Of a DNA stretch of 30,902 nt, positions 6,371-13,236 are shown piece after piece. Both the position numbers and the translations under genes were made by a program. A model generated the notes under the pieces. That model saw only the letters and a program-made list of their open reading frames with translations. It did not search any database and was not told the origin of the DNA. Each line of letters begins with the position of its first letter. Position 1 is the first letter of the stretch. The DNA is from Anaerolineae bacterium (lineage in GTDB: Bacteria; Chloroflexota; Anaerolineae; B4-G1), in assembly GCA_030612185.1 (NCBI GenBank), contig JAUWOI010000003.1:1-30902 (forward strand), written 5' to 3'.

Positions 6371-7363
6371 ATGACAAGCCTGAGAATTGGTTTATTAAAC
6401 AAGAAACGGGGAAACTTTGCGATTCAGGCAAAGTTCGTCGGTGCTGATGGCGTCGTTGATGAGACGGACGCCGAGGTGGAACATCACGAACAAGCGTTGA
6501 CTGAAGCCGGGTATAGCGTCCGTCGCATCCGTTGGGGACCAGATTTTGTCAAAGACCTGCAGGACTCACAGGTTGACCTTGTTTTTAACGTTTCCAGCCT
6601 GGTAGAAGCCGCGATCCTTGAAGAACTAGAGATATCCTACGTCGGGTCCGATACATTCACTATAGCCATCGCCAGCGATAAATCACTGGCGAAAAGGCTC
6701 TGGCAGCAAGTGGGCCTGCCGCCGTCGCCTTTCTGTGTGGCCAGATCAGAGAAGGACTGCAAGGTATTCAGGGACGATCCCCCGTTCGAGTATCCGCTTT
6801 TCATCAAGCCGGTAGCCGGCCGAGGCAGCGCAGGGATCAACGAGGCGTCCGTCGTCGACGACTACGGCCAACTGGTCAGTGGCGTCGTGGAAAGACTCGA
6901 GACTATCGGCCAACCGGTCCTCATAGAGAAGTTCTTGCAAGGGAGAGAAATCACCCTGGGGGTCCTGGGCAATGCAGACGCAAGAGTCCTTCCTCCCCTG
7001 GAGATCGTGTGCCGTGAAGGGGACGCTACCCTAACCTTTGAGAAGAAGGAACTCGATAACGATTCCTTCCTTTGCCCGGCCCCGCTGACCGCGGAAGAGA
7101 CCCATAAGACGCAGCGGTTGGCCCTCCAGGCCTACCGGGTGTTGGGTTTCAAGGACTTTGGCCGAATTGACACGATATTGACCAAAGAAGGGCCGTTCTT
7201 GTTGGAGGGGAACACGTTTGCGGGGCTGATGTGCACGCCCAAGGAAAAACCTCACAGTTACGTTGGTTTGATGGCTCGCGCGGAAGGAAAGGACGGCAAG
7301 GATCTGCTGGGTGAGATCATTCAGAGCGCTATTGAGAGACTCAGCTTAAAGACTCGAGATTGA
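6371..7363 (+). CDS. D-alanine--D-alanine ligase-like ATP-grasp ligase
   Basis: 330 residues. ATG 6371 follows GGAGGATG at 6353-6360. The fold is D-Ala-D-Ala-ligase-like ATP-grasp: an N-terminal Rossmann-like part (VDLVFNVSSLVEAAILEELE), SDKSLAKRLWQQVGLPPSPF, the ATP-binding strand YPLFIKPVAGRGSAGI, VLIEKFLQGREITLGVLG and the metal-binding end FLLEGNTFAGL. Genuine Ddl ends its metal motif EVNTxPGM, so EGNTFAGL suggests a different substrate. The family joins a carboxylate to an amine using ATP through an acyl phosphate. The next gene is a PLP racemase 1 bp away, suggesting that this enzyme couples a D-amino acid. Substrate unknown. Confidence 0.85.
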   Translation: MTSLRIGLLNKKRGNFAIQAKFVGADGVVDETDAEVEHHEQALTEAGYSVRRIRWGPDFVKDLQDSQVDLVFNVSSLVEAAILEELEISYVGSDTFTIAIASDKSLAKRLWQQVGLPPSPFCVARSEKDCKVFRDDPPFEYPLFIKPVAGRGSAGINEASVVDDYGQLVSGVVERLETIGQPVLIEKFLQGREITLGVLGNADARVLPPLEIVCREGDATLTFEKKELDNDSFLCPAPLTAEETHKTQRLALQAYRVLGFKDFGRIDTILTKEGPFLLEGNTFAGLMCTPKEKPHSYVGLMARAEGKDGKDLLGEIIQSAIERLSLKTRD

Positions 7364-7364
7364 G

Positions 7365-8537
7365 ATGCCAGCACCGCGGATAGAGATAGAACTCGACAAA
7401 CTGATACATAACGCCCGGAATCTGACGGCGCTATACGGCTCCAAGGGAATCCGCGTCACTGCTGTCACAAAAGGAGTCTGTGGATCCCCCAGGATTGCGA
7501 GTGCTCTGCTCAACAGCGGCATTCGTTCCCTCGGCGATTCGCGCATCGCCAACATCCAAAAGATGCGAGAGGCCGGGATAGATGCGCAATTCATCCTCAT
7601 ACGCTCCCCTATGCCCAGCGAGGTCGAGCGAGTGGTCGAGTTTGCCGACGTGAGCCTCAATACCGAAATCTCCGTCATCCGACTTCTTGCCGAGCACGCG
7701 GCCAAATGCGGCAAAATCCATCGGATCGTTCTGATGGTTGAACTGGGCGACCTACGGGAAGGCATACTGCCCTCCGACGTCGAGGCGGTGGTAAAGGAGA
7801 CGATTAGCCTGCAAGGCGTCAAACTGATAGGGATAGGAACAAACCTGGCCTGTTTCGGGGGAGTCAGGCCAACCGAGGCGAACATGCAAGAGTTGTCCTC
7901 GATTGCCGGCAACGTTCAACGGAAATACGGAATCAACTTTGAAATCGTCTCCGGGGGGAACTCGGCCAACTATCAGTGGTCCGTTTCGACGCCGGACGTC
8001 GGCCTCGTCAACCACTTGCGCATCGGCGAGGCGATACTGCTGGGTTGCGACACGCTAACCCGAGAGCGGATTCCCAGTCTGTATACGGACGCGTTCACGC
8101 TGGTCGCCGAGGTGATCGAGTTCAAGACAAAGCCCTCGCGGCCCTACGGTCAAATCGCCCAGGATGCGTTCGGCCACGTTCCCGCATTCGAGGACAAAGG
8201 AGACGTGAAGAGGGCAATCCTCGCCCTCGGAAGGCAGGACGTTGACGTATCGGCAATCAAGCCCAGGATAAAAGCAGACGTCCTGGGAGCAAGCAGCGAC
8301 CATCTGATTCTGGACGTCAAGGGGCCAGACCTGGAGGTCGGCGACGAAGTGCGGTTCGACGTCGGATATAGCGCACTGCTCAGAGCGATGACGTCGCCCT
8401 ATGTGGAAAAGGTGTACCTGCCCCGATCCTACCTGACGATACGGAGGTCCCCTTGTGCTGACTATCTACTCTACCGTGCAACGTGCCCATCGGCCCGCTT
8501 ACGTCATCAAACAAGGCGAGCGCTCCCCATCGTTTGA
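7365..8537 (+). CDS. PLP-dependent amino acid racemase (ornithine/alanine racemase family)
   Basis: 390 residues, starting one base after the ligase stop. The fold is the alanine-racemase N-terminal PLP barrel: IRVTAVTKGVCGSPRIASAL carries the probable PLP lysine (TKG), then SLGDSRIANIQKMREAGID, VELGDLREGI and the phosphate-binding FEIVSGGNSANYQW. YSALLRAMTSPYVEKVY is typical of the ornithine-racemase (Orr) branch, whose members are ~350-360 residues and end about here. The last ~35 residues (RSYLTIRRSPCADYLLYRAT onward) are unrelated and read over the start of the next gene by 83 bp, so the natural stop has probably been lost by a small indel. Likely makes a D-amino acid for the neighbouring ligase or dehydrogenase. 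Confidence 0.8.
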   Translation: MPAPRIEIELDKLIHNARNLTALYGSKGIRVTAVTKGVCGSPRIASALLNSGIRSLGDSRIANIQKMREAGIDAQFILIRSPMPSEVERVVEFADVSLNTEISVIRLLAEHAAKCGKIHRIVLMVELGDLREGILPSDVEAVVKETISLQGVKLIGIGTNLACFGGVRPTEANMQELSSIAGNVQRKYGINFEIVSGGNSANYQWSVSTPDVGLVNHLRIGEAILLGCDTLTRERIPSLYTDAFTLVAEVIEFKTKPSRPYGQIAQDAFGHVPAFEDKGDVKRAILALGRQDVDVSAIKPRIKADVLGASSDHLILDVKGPDLEVGDEVRFDVGYSALLRAMTSPYVEKVYLPRSYLTIRRSPCADYLLYRATCPSARLRHQTRRALPIV

Positions 8538-8754
8538 TGTGCCGGAGCGTGTTGACAGCATCCTGTCTGCCGTGAGAGAGATTGACGATCCGATTGGCAT
8601 TTTTCATCTCACAACGGCCGGCTTCAGTGAAATCGGCCGGCGTATTCAAACGCTAAGCGCACCCACGCTGGTCGTCCAAGAAGGCGGCTATTGTGTGCCG
8701 GATTTGGGACGAAATGTGGTGACTTTTCTGGAAGGATTGGCTAATTCAAGTTGA
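8455..8754 (+). CDS. Acetylpolyamine amidohydrolase/HDAC-family protein lacking its catalytic core
   Basis: 99 residues from GTG 8455, with GGAGG at 8442-8446. The N-terminus MLTIYSTVQRAHRPAYVIKQ plus SFDVPERVDSILSAVREI matches the start of bacterial acetylpolyamine amidohydrolases. From residue ~44, DDPIGIFHLTTAGFSEIGRR and TLVVQEGGYCVPDLGRNV match their C-terminus (DPISFFKLTSPDY; EGGYGVPEIGLNV). The ~240 residues between, which hold the His-Asp pairs and zinc ligands, are missing without breaking the frame. It should not be catalytically active. It is either a deletion allele, an assembly collapse or a repurposed stub. It overlaps the racemase by 83 bp and lies 16 bp before the dehydrogenase, within one operon. 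Confidence 0.7.
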   Translation: MLTIYSTVQRAHRPAYVIKQGERSPSFDVPERVDSILSAVREIDDPIGIFHLTTAGFSEIGRRIQTLSAPTLVVQEGGYCVPDLGRNVVTFLEGLANSS

Positions 8755-8770
8755 ACAAAGGAGATTCTGA

Positions 8771-9913
8771 ATGAACAATGATACACGTTACGCAGTTATC
8801 GGCGCCGGTCACGGCGGCAAGGCGATGGCCGCTGACCTGGCTGCCAAAGGTTTCACGGTGAACCTCTACAACCGCACCGCCGAGCGCATCAGTGAGATCG
8901 TCTTGCGCGGCGAGATTGATCTGGAGTACGAAAGCGGCGCCTCTCGTTGTTGCCGCCTGGCGGTCGTCACCTCTGACATCGCCGAGGCGCTTGATGGTGC
9001 CGATATAATCATGGTCGTCGTACCCGCTTCGGGTCACCGGGATATTGCCCGTAGTTGCGCCCCTCACCTGCGCGCCGGTCAGATCGTGATACTCAACCCA
9101 GGCCGCACCGGCGGGGCGCTGGAGTTCCACCAGATTCTCAACCGGGAAGGCTGCGCCGCCGACGTCATCGTGGCCGAGGCTGGCACTTTTGTCTTCGCCA
9201 GTCGCAGCACCGGCCCGGCTCAGGCCCGCATCTTCCGGCGCAAGAACGCCGTATCCCTGGCCGCCCTGCCGGCTACGCGCACCGGTCACGTGCTGGAGAC
9301 GGTCTGCGAAGCCTATCCTCAGTTCATCCCTGTCCCCAACGTGCTCCACACCAGTTTAGATAACATGGGGGCGATCTTTCACCCGGCGCTGACACTGCTC
9401 AACGCTGGGTGGATCGAGCGTACCAAGGGAGATTTTCAGTTCTACATAGAAGGTGTTACCCGCTCCACTGCCCACGTGCTGGAGGTGCTGGATCGGGAGC
9501 GGGTGACCATCGCCGCTGCGATGGGGGTGCGCGCTCGACCGGCGTTGAGGTGGTTAAGGGACGCTTACTCGGCGAAAGGGGAGACGCTGTACGAGGCGAT
9601 CCAGGGCAACCCAGGCTACCAGGGGATCAAAGCACCGCGCAATCTGCGCCATCGCTACATCTTTGAAGACGTACCTTTCAGTTTGGTGCCCCTGGCCTCG
9701 TTAGGCGTCCAGTTCGGTGTGGACACCTGGGCGATTGATGCAATGATTCGGTTGGCCTGCGTGATCCACGCCACCAACTACTTTGAACGGGGGCGCACGG
9801 TGGAGGATATGGGGCTGAAAGGACTGCGCGTCAGTGAGGTGAAGCGCTACATTCAGGATGGGGAGGTCAATCCAGTCTACAGCCTGGCCGGAGTGCGGAA
9901 TGGCGCCGCATGA
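8771..9913 (+). CDS. NAD/NADP octopine/nopaline (opine) dehydrogenase family protein
   Basis: 380 residues, with ATG 8771 behind AAAGGAG. The N-terminal Rossmann domain has [20 protein letters not shown] (GxGxxG type), then [17 protein letters not shown] and [13 protein letters not shown]. The C-terminal opine-dehydrogenase domain has [20 protein letters not shown], carrying the conserved Asn and His that bind the keto-acid partner in this family, and [20 protein letters not shown]. Such enzymes reductively join an amino acid and a 2-keto acid, or oxidise opine-like N-substituted amino acids. Being co-transcribed with a racemase and an ATP-grasp ligase suggests that an amino acid made by the operon is its substrate. 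The product cannot be told from sequence. Confidence 0.9.
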   Translation: MNNDTRYAVIGAGHGGKAMAADLAAKGFTVNLYNRTAERISEIVLRGEIDLEYESGASRCCRLAVVTSDIAEALDGADIIMVVVPASGHRDIARSCAPHLRAGQIVILNPGRTGGALEFHQILNREGCAADVIVAEAGTFVFASRSTGPAQARIFRRKNAVSLAALPATRTGHVLETVCEAYPQFIPVPNVLHTSLDNMGAIFHPALTLLNAGWIERTKGDFQFYIEGVTRSTAHVLEVLDRERVTIAAAMGVRARPALRWLRDAYSAKGETLYEAIQGNPGYQGIKAPRNLRHRYIFEDVPFSLVPLASLGVQFGVDTWAIDAMIRLACVIHATNYFERGRTVEDMGLKGLRVSEVKRYIQDGEVNPVYSLAGVRNGAA

Positions 9914-10191
9914 CGGCGACCAGAATCGCGATGACTGAAGACCATCCAGGTGTGTTCATCCACTACTCGGCCATCGAGGGAGGGGGGTTCCGCACGTTGT
10001 ACGAGGGCCAGCAGGTCGAGTTCGCTGTCGAGCAGGGCCCCAAAGGGCTGCAAGGCCATCCACGTGAGGATTCTAAGCCCGCTGTAGGCAGCCGTGTGCT
10101 GCACCTGAAGGAGAAAGGAATGAGCAGGCCGCCCTGCTGCCAGGCCAGCAGGGCCAATATTTGCCAGAGAGCCCTCAAGTCGCGAATTTGA
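9910..10191 (+). pseudogene. Cold-shock domain fragment, translationally coupled (ATGA overlap)
   Basis: The frame starts at the ATGA overlap with the dehydrogenase stop. Residues ~11-46 read [20 protein letters not shown], then [17 protein letters not shown], i.e. the second half of a CspA-type domain ([20 protein letters not shown] ... VEFEVEQGPKGPQA). The first strands (GTVKWFN and KGYGFI) are missing and the last ~45 residues are unrelated. A single cold-shock domain needs all five strands, so this is probably inactive. It is the second cold-shock fragment in the window. The DNA after it holds the tRNA promoter. Confidence 0.6.
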
Positions 10192-10216
10192 CGAGATGGG
10201 CTCTTAGAGGTATAAT
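10188..10216 (+). promoter_or_regulatory. Promoter of tRNA-Asn
   Basis: TTGACG (10188-10193) and TATAAT (10211-10216) are separated by 17 bp, ending 14 bp before the tRNA 5' end. This is near consensus for a housekeeping sigma factor, as expected for a stable RNA gene. Confidence 0.8.
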
Positions 10217-10230
10217 ACCGCCGCGAACGT

Positions 10231-10303
10231 TCCTCGGTAGCTCAATTGGCAGAGCGACCGGCTGTTAACCGGTTGGTTGCAGGTTCGAGTCCCGCCCGAG
10301 GAG
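10231..10303 (+). tRNA. tRNA-Asn (anticodon GTT)
   Basis: A 73-nt cloverleaf. Acceptor TCCTCGG pairs with CCGAGGA (10296-10302), with discriminator G 10303 and encoded CCA at 10304-10306. The D arm is GCTCAATTGGCAGAGC. Anticodon stem ACCGG/CCGGT closes loop CTGTTAA with GTT at 10264-10266. The T arm has the TTCGAGT loop; its stem GCAGG/CCCGC contains one A-C mismatch, slightly unusual for a tRNA. It has its own promoter and terminator and no other tRNA beside it. Confidence 0.95.
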
Positions 10304-10311
10304 CCAGGCAT

Positions 10312-10347
10312 CAGAAAGGGGAAGCATTGCTTCCCCTTTCTGTTTAT
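10312..10347 (+). terminator. Rho-independent terminator of tRNA-Asn
   Basis: A long perfect stem (CAGAAAGGGGAAGC paired with GCTTCCCCTTTCTG) closes a tiny loop at 10312-10342 and is followed by TTTATCCT. It starts 6 bp after the encoded CCA, so it ends the tRNA transcript. Confidence 0.8.
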
Positions 10348-10359
10348 CCTCACTTGGCG

Positions 10360-11547
10360 ATGGTTACGGCGATGAAACTAATTACGCCCCTGTGGGCAAC
10401 GTTGGCAACCACCGTAGGGCAAGGGGTCTCCAATCTGTTGCGCCGCGTCCGGCTAACCCACCTGATCCGGGTGGCGCTGGTGCTCTTCATCCTGTGGGCC
10501 ATCCGCCCCCCTCGTCTCCCGGTCGCCCTCGGCCCGCCCCAGCAGGTGGTCACCACGAATTCCAGCGGCGGTGTCCACACCCGCCTCACCGATGAGGTGG
10601 AGGAGTGGAAGATCCAGCGCACGCTGCAGATGGTGCGCGAACTGAGCGCTCCCTGGATCGTCGAGTACTTTCCCTGGCCCTATATTGAGCCCGAGGAGGG
10701 GGAATTCTCCTGGGGCCACAGTGACGTGGTGATCAAACACGCCGAGAACCAGGGGCTGACCGTGATCGCGCGGCTGGGCTGGGTGCCGGCGTGGGCTCGC
10801 CCAGACCCCCAGGAAAGCGGGCGGGAGACCACCTTCACTTACCTGGACGGTGACCGTTACGACGACTTTGCTGCGTTCGTGGCTGCCTTCGTCGCGCGTT
10901 ACCGCGGGCGCGTGAGCCACGTCATCTTGTGGAACGAGCCCAATCTCAGTTTTGAGTGGGGCTACCGGCCGGTGGACCCTGAGGGGTACGTCGAACTGCT
11001 GCGGGTGGTCTACCCCCGCGCTCACGCTGCCAACCCCGACGTGGTCGTACTGGCCGGCGCGCTGGCTCCCACGCTGGAGCCGGAGGGTAGCGCGGTTGGC
11101 CTGAGCGACCTGGCCTACCTGGAGCGGATGTACCAGGCCGGCGCTGCGTCTTACTTTGATGCCCTCGCCGTCCACGCCTACGGGCTGACGTTGCCGCCGG
11201 ATGAGGCTCCTGCTCTCGACGTGATCAACTTCCGTCGCGTCGAACTGCTGCGCGAGATTATGGTCGCCCACGACGATGGCGGCAAGCCGGTCTACGTGAC
11301 CGAGGCGGGCTGGAACGACCACCCGCGCTGGGCCGGCGGTGTCCGTCCTGCGCAGCGCATCGAGTACACGATCGGCGCCTACGAGTGGGCCCGCCAACGT
11401 TGGCCCTGGTGTGCGTGCGTCGCGATGTGGGCCTTCCGCTATCCCGCCCCGACCCACAGTTACCAGGACTACTACACCTTCGTGACGGCGGACTTCGAGC
11501 CGAAGGTGATCTATCTTGAGGTGCAGGATTACACCCACGGAAAATGA
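10360..11547 (+). CDS. Membrane-anchored clan-A glycoside hydrolase (GH5/GH39-like)
   Basis: About 395 residues from ATG 10360; ATG 10372 is an equally possible start. Longer in-frame starts lie inside the tRNA and are rejected. Residues ~25-50 contain a membrane segment (LIRVALVLFILWAIR), probably an uncleaved anchor. A TIM-barrel hydrolase follows: APWIVEYFPWPYIEPEEGEF, then HVILWNEPNLSFEWGY with the acid/base Glu of the NEP motif (~residue 192), FDALAVHAYG, and VYVTEAGWNDHP with the nucleophile Glu (~residue 314). Both retaining-clan glutamates are present, so it should hydrolyse a beta-glycoside outside the membrane. The substrate is unclear. Distances to neighbours suggest a monocistronic gene. 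Confidence 0.8.
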   Translation: MVTAMKLITPLWATLATTVGQGVSNLLRRVRLTHLIRVALVLFILWAIRPPRLPVALGPPQQVVTTNSSGGVHTRLTDEVEEWKIQRTLQMVRELSAPWIVEYFPWPYIEPEEGEFSWGHSDVVIKHAENQGLTVIARLGWVPAWARPDPQESGRETTFTYLDGDRYDDFAAFVAAFVARYRGRVSHVILWNEPNLSFEWGYRPVDPEGYVELLRVVYPRAHAANPDVVVLAGALAPTLEPEGSAVGLSDLAYLERMYQAGAASYFDALAVHAYGLTLPPDEAPALDVINFRRVELLREIMVAHDDGGKPVYVTEAGWNDHPRWAGGVRPAQRIEYTIGAYEWARQRWPWCACVAMWAFRYPAPTHSYQDYYTFVTADFEPKVIYLEVQDYTHGK

Positions 11548-11568
11548 TGGGTAACTGCCTGGCAAGTG

Positions 11569-11597
11569 TTGACTCCCATGCAAGGTTGGGCTATACT
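11569..11597 (+). promoter_or_regulatory. Sigma-70-type promoter of the SH3b protein gene
   Basis: TTGACT (11569-11574) and TATACT (11592-11597) lie 17 bp apart, about 45 bp before ATG 11643. It shows that the SH3b gene is transcribed separately from the hydrolase upstream. Confidence 0.75.
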
Positions 11598-11642
11598 GAG
11601 TGTGCGAGAGAAAAAAACGGGGTCCAGACTGGAGGATAGCCA

Positions 11643-12590
11643 ATGAGAAGGAGTTCAGGTTTTCGGTCCGGGCGGGGCCGTGGCGTGTTGCCTGTCGTGG
11701 GGTGGGTTCTCGCGGTGGCGCTGGGCATTGGGTTTGTCTGGTTGGGCTTCAGGCTGGACAAGGGTGATCAGTCCCCTGAGGACGCCCCACCGTCGGTCAC
11801 AACGGCAGCCACGCCGGCACAGGCGACCGTCTGGCCTACTATCACCCCGTTGCCGTCAGCGACGGTGCCCATCATTCCTACTCTCACTGATACGCCGTTA
11901 CCGGTGGCCACGACGGAACCCACCGCGATCCCTGCGACGGCAACATCTGTCGTGGCGGCCATCGTGACTGGCGCTGACGGGGCGAACGTCCGCAGCGGGC
12001 CAGGCACAAACTATACGCGCCTGGGCTATCTCGACCCGGGCGCTGAGGCTGAAGTGATTGGTCGTTACAGCGATTGGTGGCAGATCCGGTACGACGAAAC
12101 GCCGGGTTGGATTTTTGGTGAAATCGTCACCGCCTTCAACGCGGATGGTGTGCCGCAGGTCGAACCGCCTTCCGCGCCGACTGCTGCCCCGTCAGCCGCC
12201 ACTCCTGTACCGACTGCAGCGCCGGCGGCGACTTCGGTACCGGCCGCTGACTTTCGTGGACTGGTGCCGGATGACTACCAGGTGGAGGGTGCGCCCGGCC
12301 CGTACGGAGTCGGTCTAGACATTTGTTTTAACATGTGGATCACGAATGGGTCTGGCGAGACGATTGAGTACGACGCCCTCGGAACGTGGGTGGAGGAGAC
12401 CGGGCAGTTTCAGAAGAGTTATTTCTCCGCGCCCCCGGTCTACCCGTCCTTCGTACCGGGCCAGAACTTCCACCACCGTGACTGTCTCAGAATTCCGGCC
12501 CCCGGCACGTACAACCTGTGGTTGGCGATTCATTTCATTGATGGCACGGCCGTCCTGCTGAAAGGACCTATTTCCGTCGTTGTCCAGTAG
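11643..12590 (+). CDS. Membrane-anchored SH3b-domain protein with Thr/Pro-rich linkers
   Basis: 315 residues, with GGAGGA just before ATG 11643. Residues ~15-38 are a membrane anchor (VLPVVGWVLAVALGIGFVWL). A Thr/Pro/Ala-rich linker follows (~45-105). A bacterial SH3 domain occupies ~107-165: GANVRSGPGTNYTRLGYLDP, then WWQIRYDETPGWIFGEIVT. A second Pro/Ala/Thr linker (~170-205) leads to a C-terminal beta-rich domain of unknown family (GLDICFNMWITNGSGETIEY; YNLWLAIHFIDGTAVLLKGP). SH3b domains often bind cell-wall or surface ligands, so an exported wall- or surface-binding role is likely. Confidence 0.8.
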   Translation: MRRSSGFRSGRGRGVLPVVGWVLAVALGIGFVWLGFRLDKGDQSPEDAPPSVTTAATPAQATVWPTITPLPSATVPIIPTLTDTPLPVATTEPTAIPATATSVVAAIVTGADGANVRSGPGTNYTRLGYLDPGAEAEVIGRYSDWWQIRYDETPGWIFGEIVTAFNADGVPQVEPPSAPTAAPSAATPVPTAAPAATSVPAADFRGLVPDDYQVEGAPGPYGVGLDICFNMWITNGSGETIEYDALGTWVEETGQFQKSYFSAPPVYPSFVPGQNFHHRDCLRIPAPGTYNLWLAIHFIDGTAVLLKGPISVVVQ

Positions 12591-12649
12591 CCACACGTCG
12601 TGAATGACGTCGTAAGTGCAACCACATCAGGCCTGCGGGAGATGAATCT

Positions 12650-12946
12650 GTGAAGAAGATAACGAGAACGCCCTTGTTTCCACTGCTGGTCGCAATTATC
12701 GCTGCTTGCCTGATGCTGGCGGTGGTGCCGTCCGACCGCCTGCTTTCCACGCTGCTCGCGAAGTCGCCGCCGCCGACGCCTACAATTGTTTCTCCTTTGC
12801 CAATACCTTCCCTCTCCCCGCCGGGACCGCCGGGACCTAAACCTGTCTTGACGCCAACGCCAGTTGCCGGGCCAGCGGCGGAGGAGACACCGACGGTGGT
12901 CTTGATGCCAGAGACGGGATACACACAACCAACCACGCCGCCGTGA
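12650..12946 (+). CDS. Small membrane-anchored Pro-rich protein
   Basis: 98 residues from GTG 12650, with GGGAGA about 7 bp upstream. The N-terminal KKITRTPLFPLLVAIIAACL (continuing LMLAVV) is a signal anchor or lipoprotein-like signal with a Cys. The rest is an extended Pro/Thr-rich tail (PPPTPTIVSPLPIPSLSPPG, PGPKPVLTPTP). No domain is recognisable. The tail resembles the linkers of the SH3b protein 60 bp upstream. It probably shares that transcript and ends at the hairpin at 12977. Confidence 0.5.
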   Translation: MKKITRTPLFPLLVAIIAACLMLAVVPSDRLLSTLLAKSPPPTPTIVSPLPIPSLSPPGPPGPKPVLTPTPVAGPAAEETPTVVLMPETGYTQPTTPP

Positions 12947-12976
12947 AATGTGCTCACAATGGCAATGCGTAAGAAC

Positions 12977-13010
12977 ACCGGGGCGGGCCACTCCGCCTCG
13001 GTTTTTGTTT
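12977..13010 (+). terminator. Rho-independent terminator after the Pro-rich protein gene
   Basis: A 10-bp stem with one G-T wobble (ACCGGGGCGG / CCGCCTCGGT, 12977-13002) and 6-nt loop is followed by TTTTTGTTT. It lies 31 bp after the stop at 12946 and ends the SH3b/Pro-rich transcript. Confidence 0.75.
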
Positions 13011-13050
13011 CAGACAACGCCGAGGGCACACCGGCGACACGGAATTTTGA

Positions 13051-13188
13051 CTTTCGCCCAAGGTACGCGAACAATTCCAGACCGCTATGGCCAACATTGA
13101 GGGCATCGCCGTTAGCGGCTGGCCTCAGCCGGGGATGGTTCTCACCGCCGCTGGCCAGCCAGTTATGTTAAAATCCGACTCAGTGTAA
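13051..13188 (+). pseudogene. Orphan C-terminal coding fragment
   Basis: After a TGA at 13048-13050 the frame runs LSPKVREQFQTAMANIEGIA, then VSGWPQPGMVLTAAGQPVML, KSDSV and TAA at 13186. Its composition is protein-like and it ends just before the next gene, as if it were the last ~45 residues of a lost gene. ATG 13087 is the only start and has no ribosome site. The family is not recognised, and coding by chance cannot be excluded. Confidence 0.25.
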
Positions 13189-13194
13189 ATGCCT

Positions 13195-13218
13195 CACGTT
13201 TGACGCCTGACGCTTGAC
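13195..13218. repeat. TTGACGC-type repeat upstream of the ThDP enzyme gene
   Basis: Successive 8-9 bp variants (CACGTTTGAC-GCCTGAC-GCTTGAC) form a short degenerate tandem array directly before the ribosome site. The same motif occurs in inverted orientation right after the gene at 15057-15090. Confidence 0.5.
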
Positions 13219-13236
13219 TTGTACGGAGGTACAGCC

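Noticed and set aside
10246..10359. Hydrolase start inside the tRNA gene
   Set aside because: The frame is open through the tRNA and terminator by chance; the protein-like sequence and membrane anchor begin after ATG 10360.
10453..11643. 396-codon antisense frame over the glycoside hydrolase
   Set aside because: It mirrors codon bias of the real gene, shows no domain, and the sense strand has clear catalytic motifs.
12820..12845. Collagen-like GPPGP stretch in the Pro-rich protein
   Set aside because: Only about two Gly-x-y triplets; it is an ordinary Pro-rich linker, not a collagen repeat.
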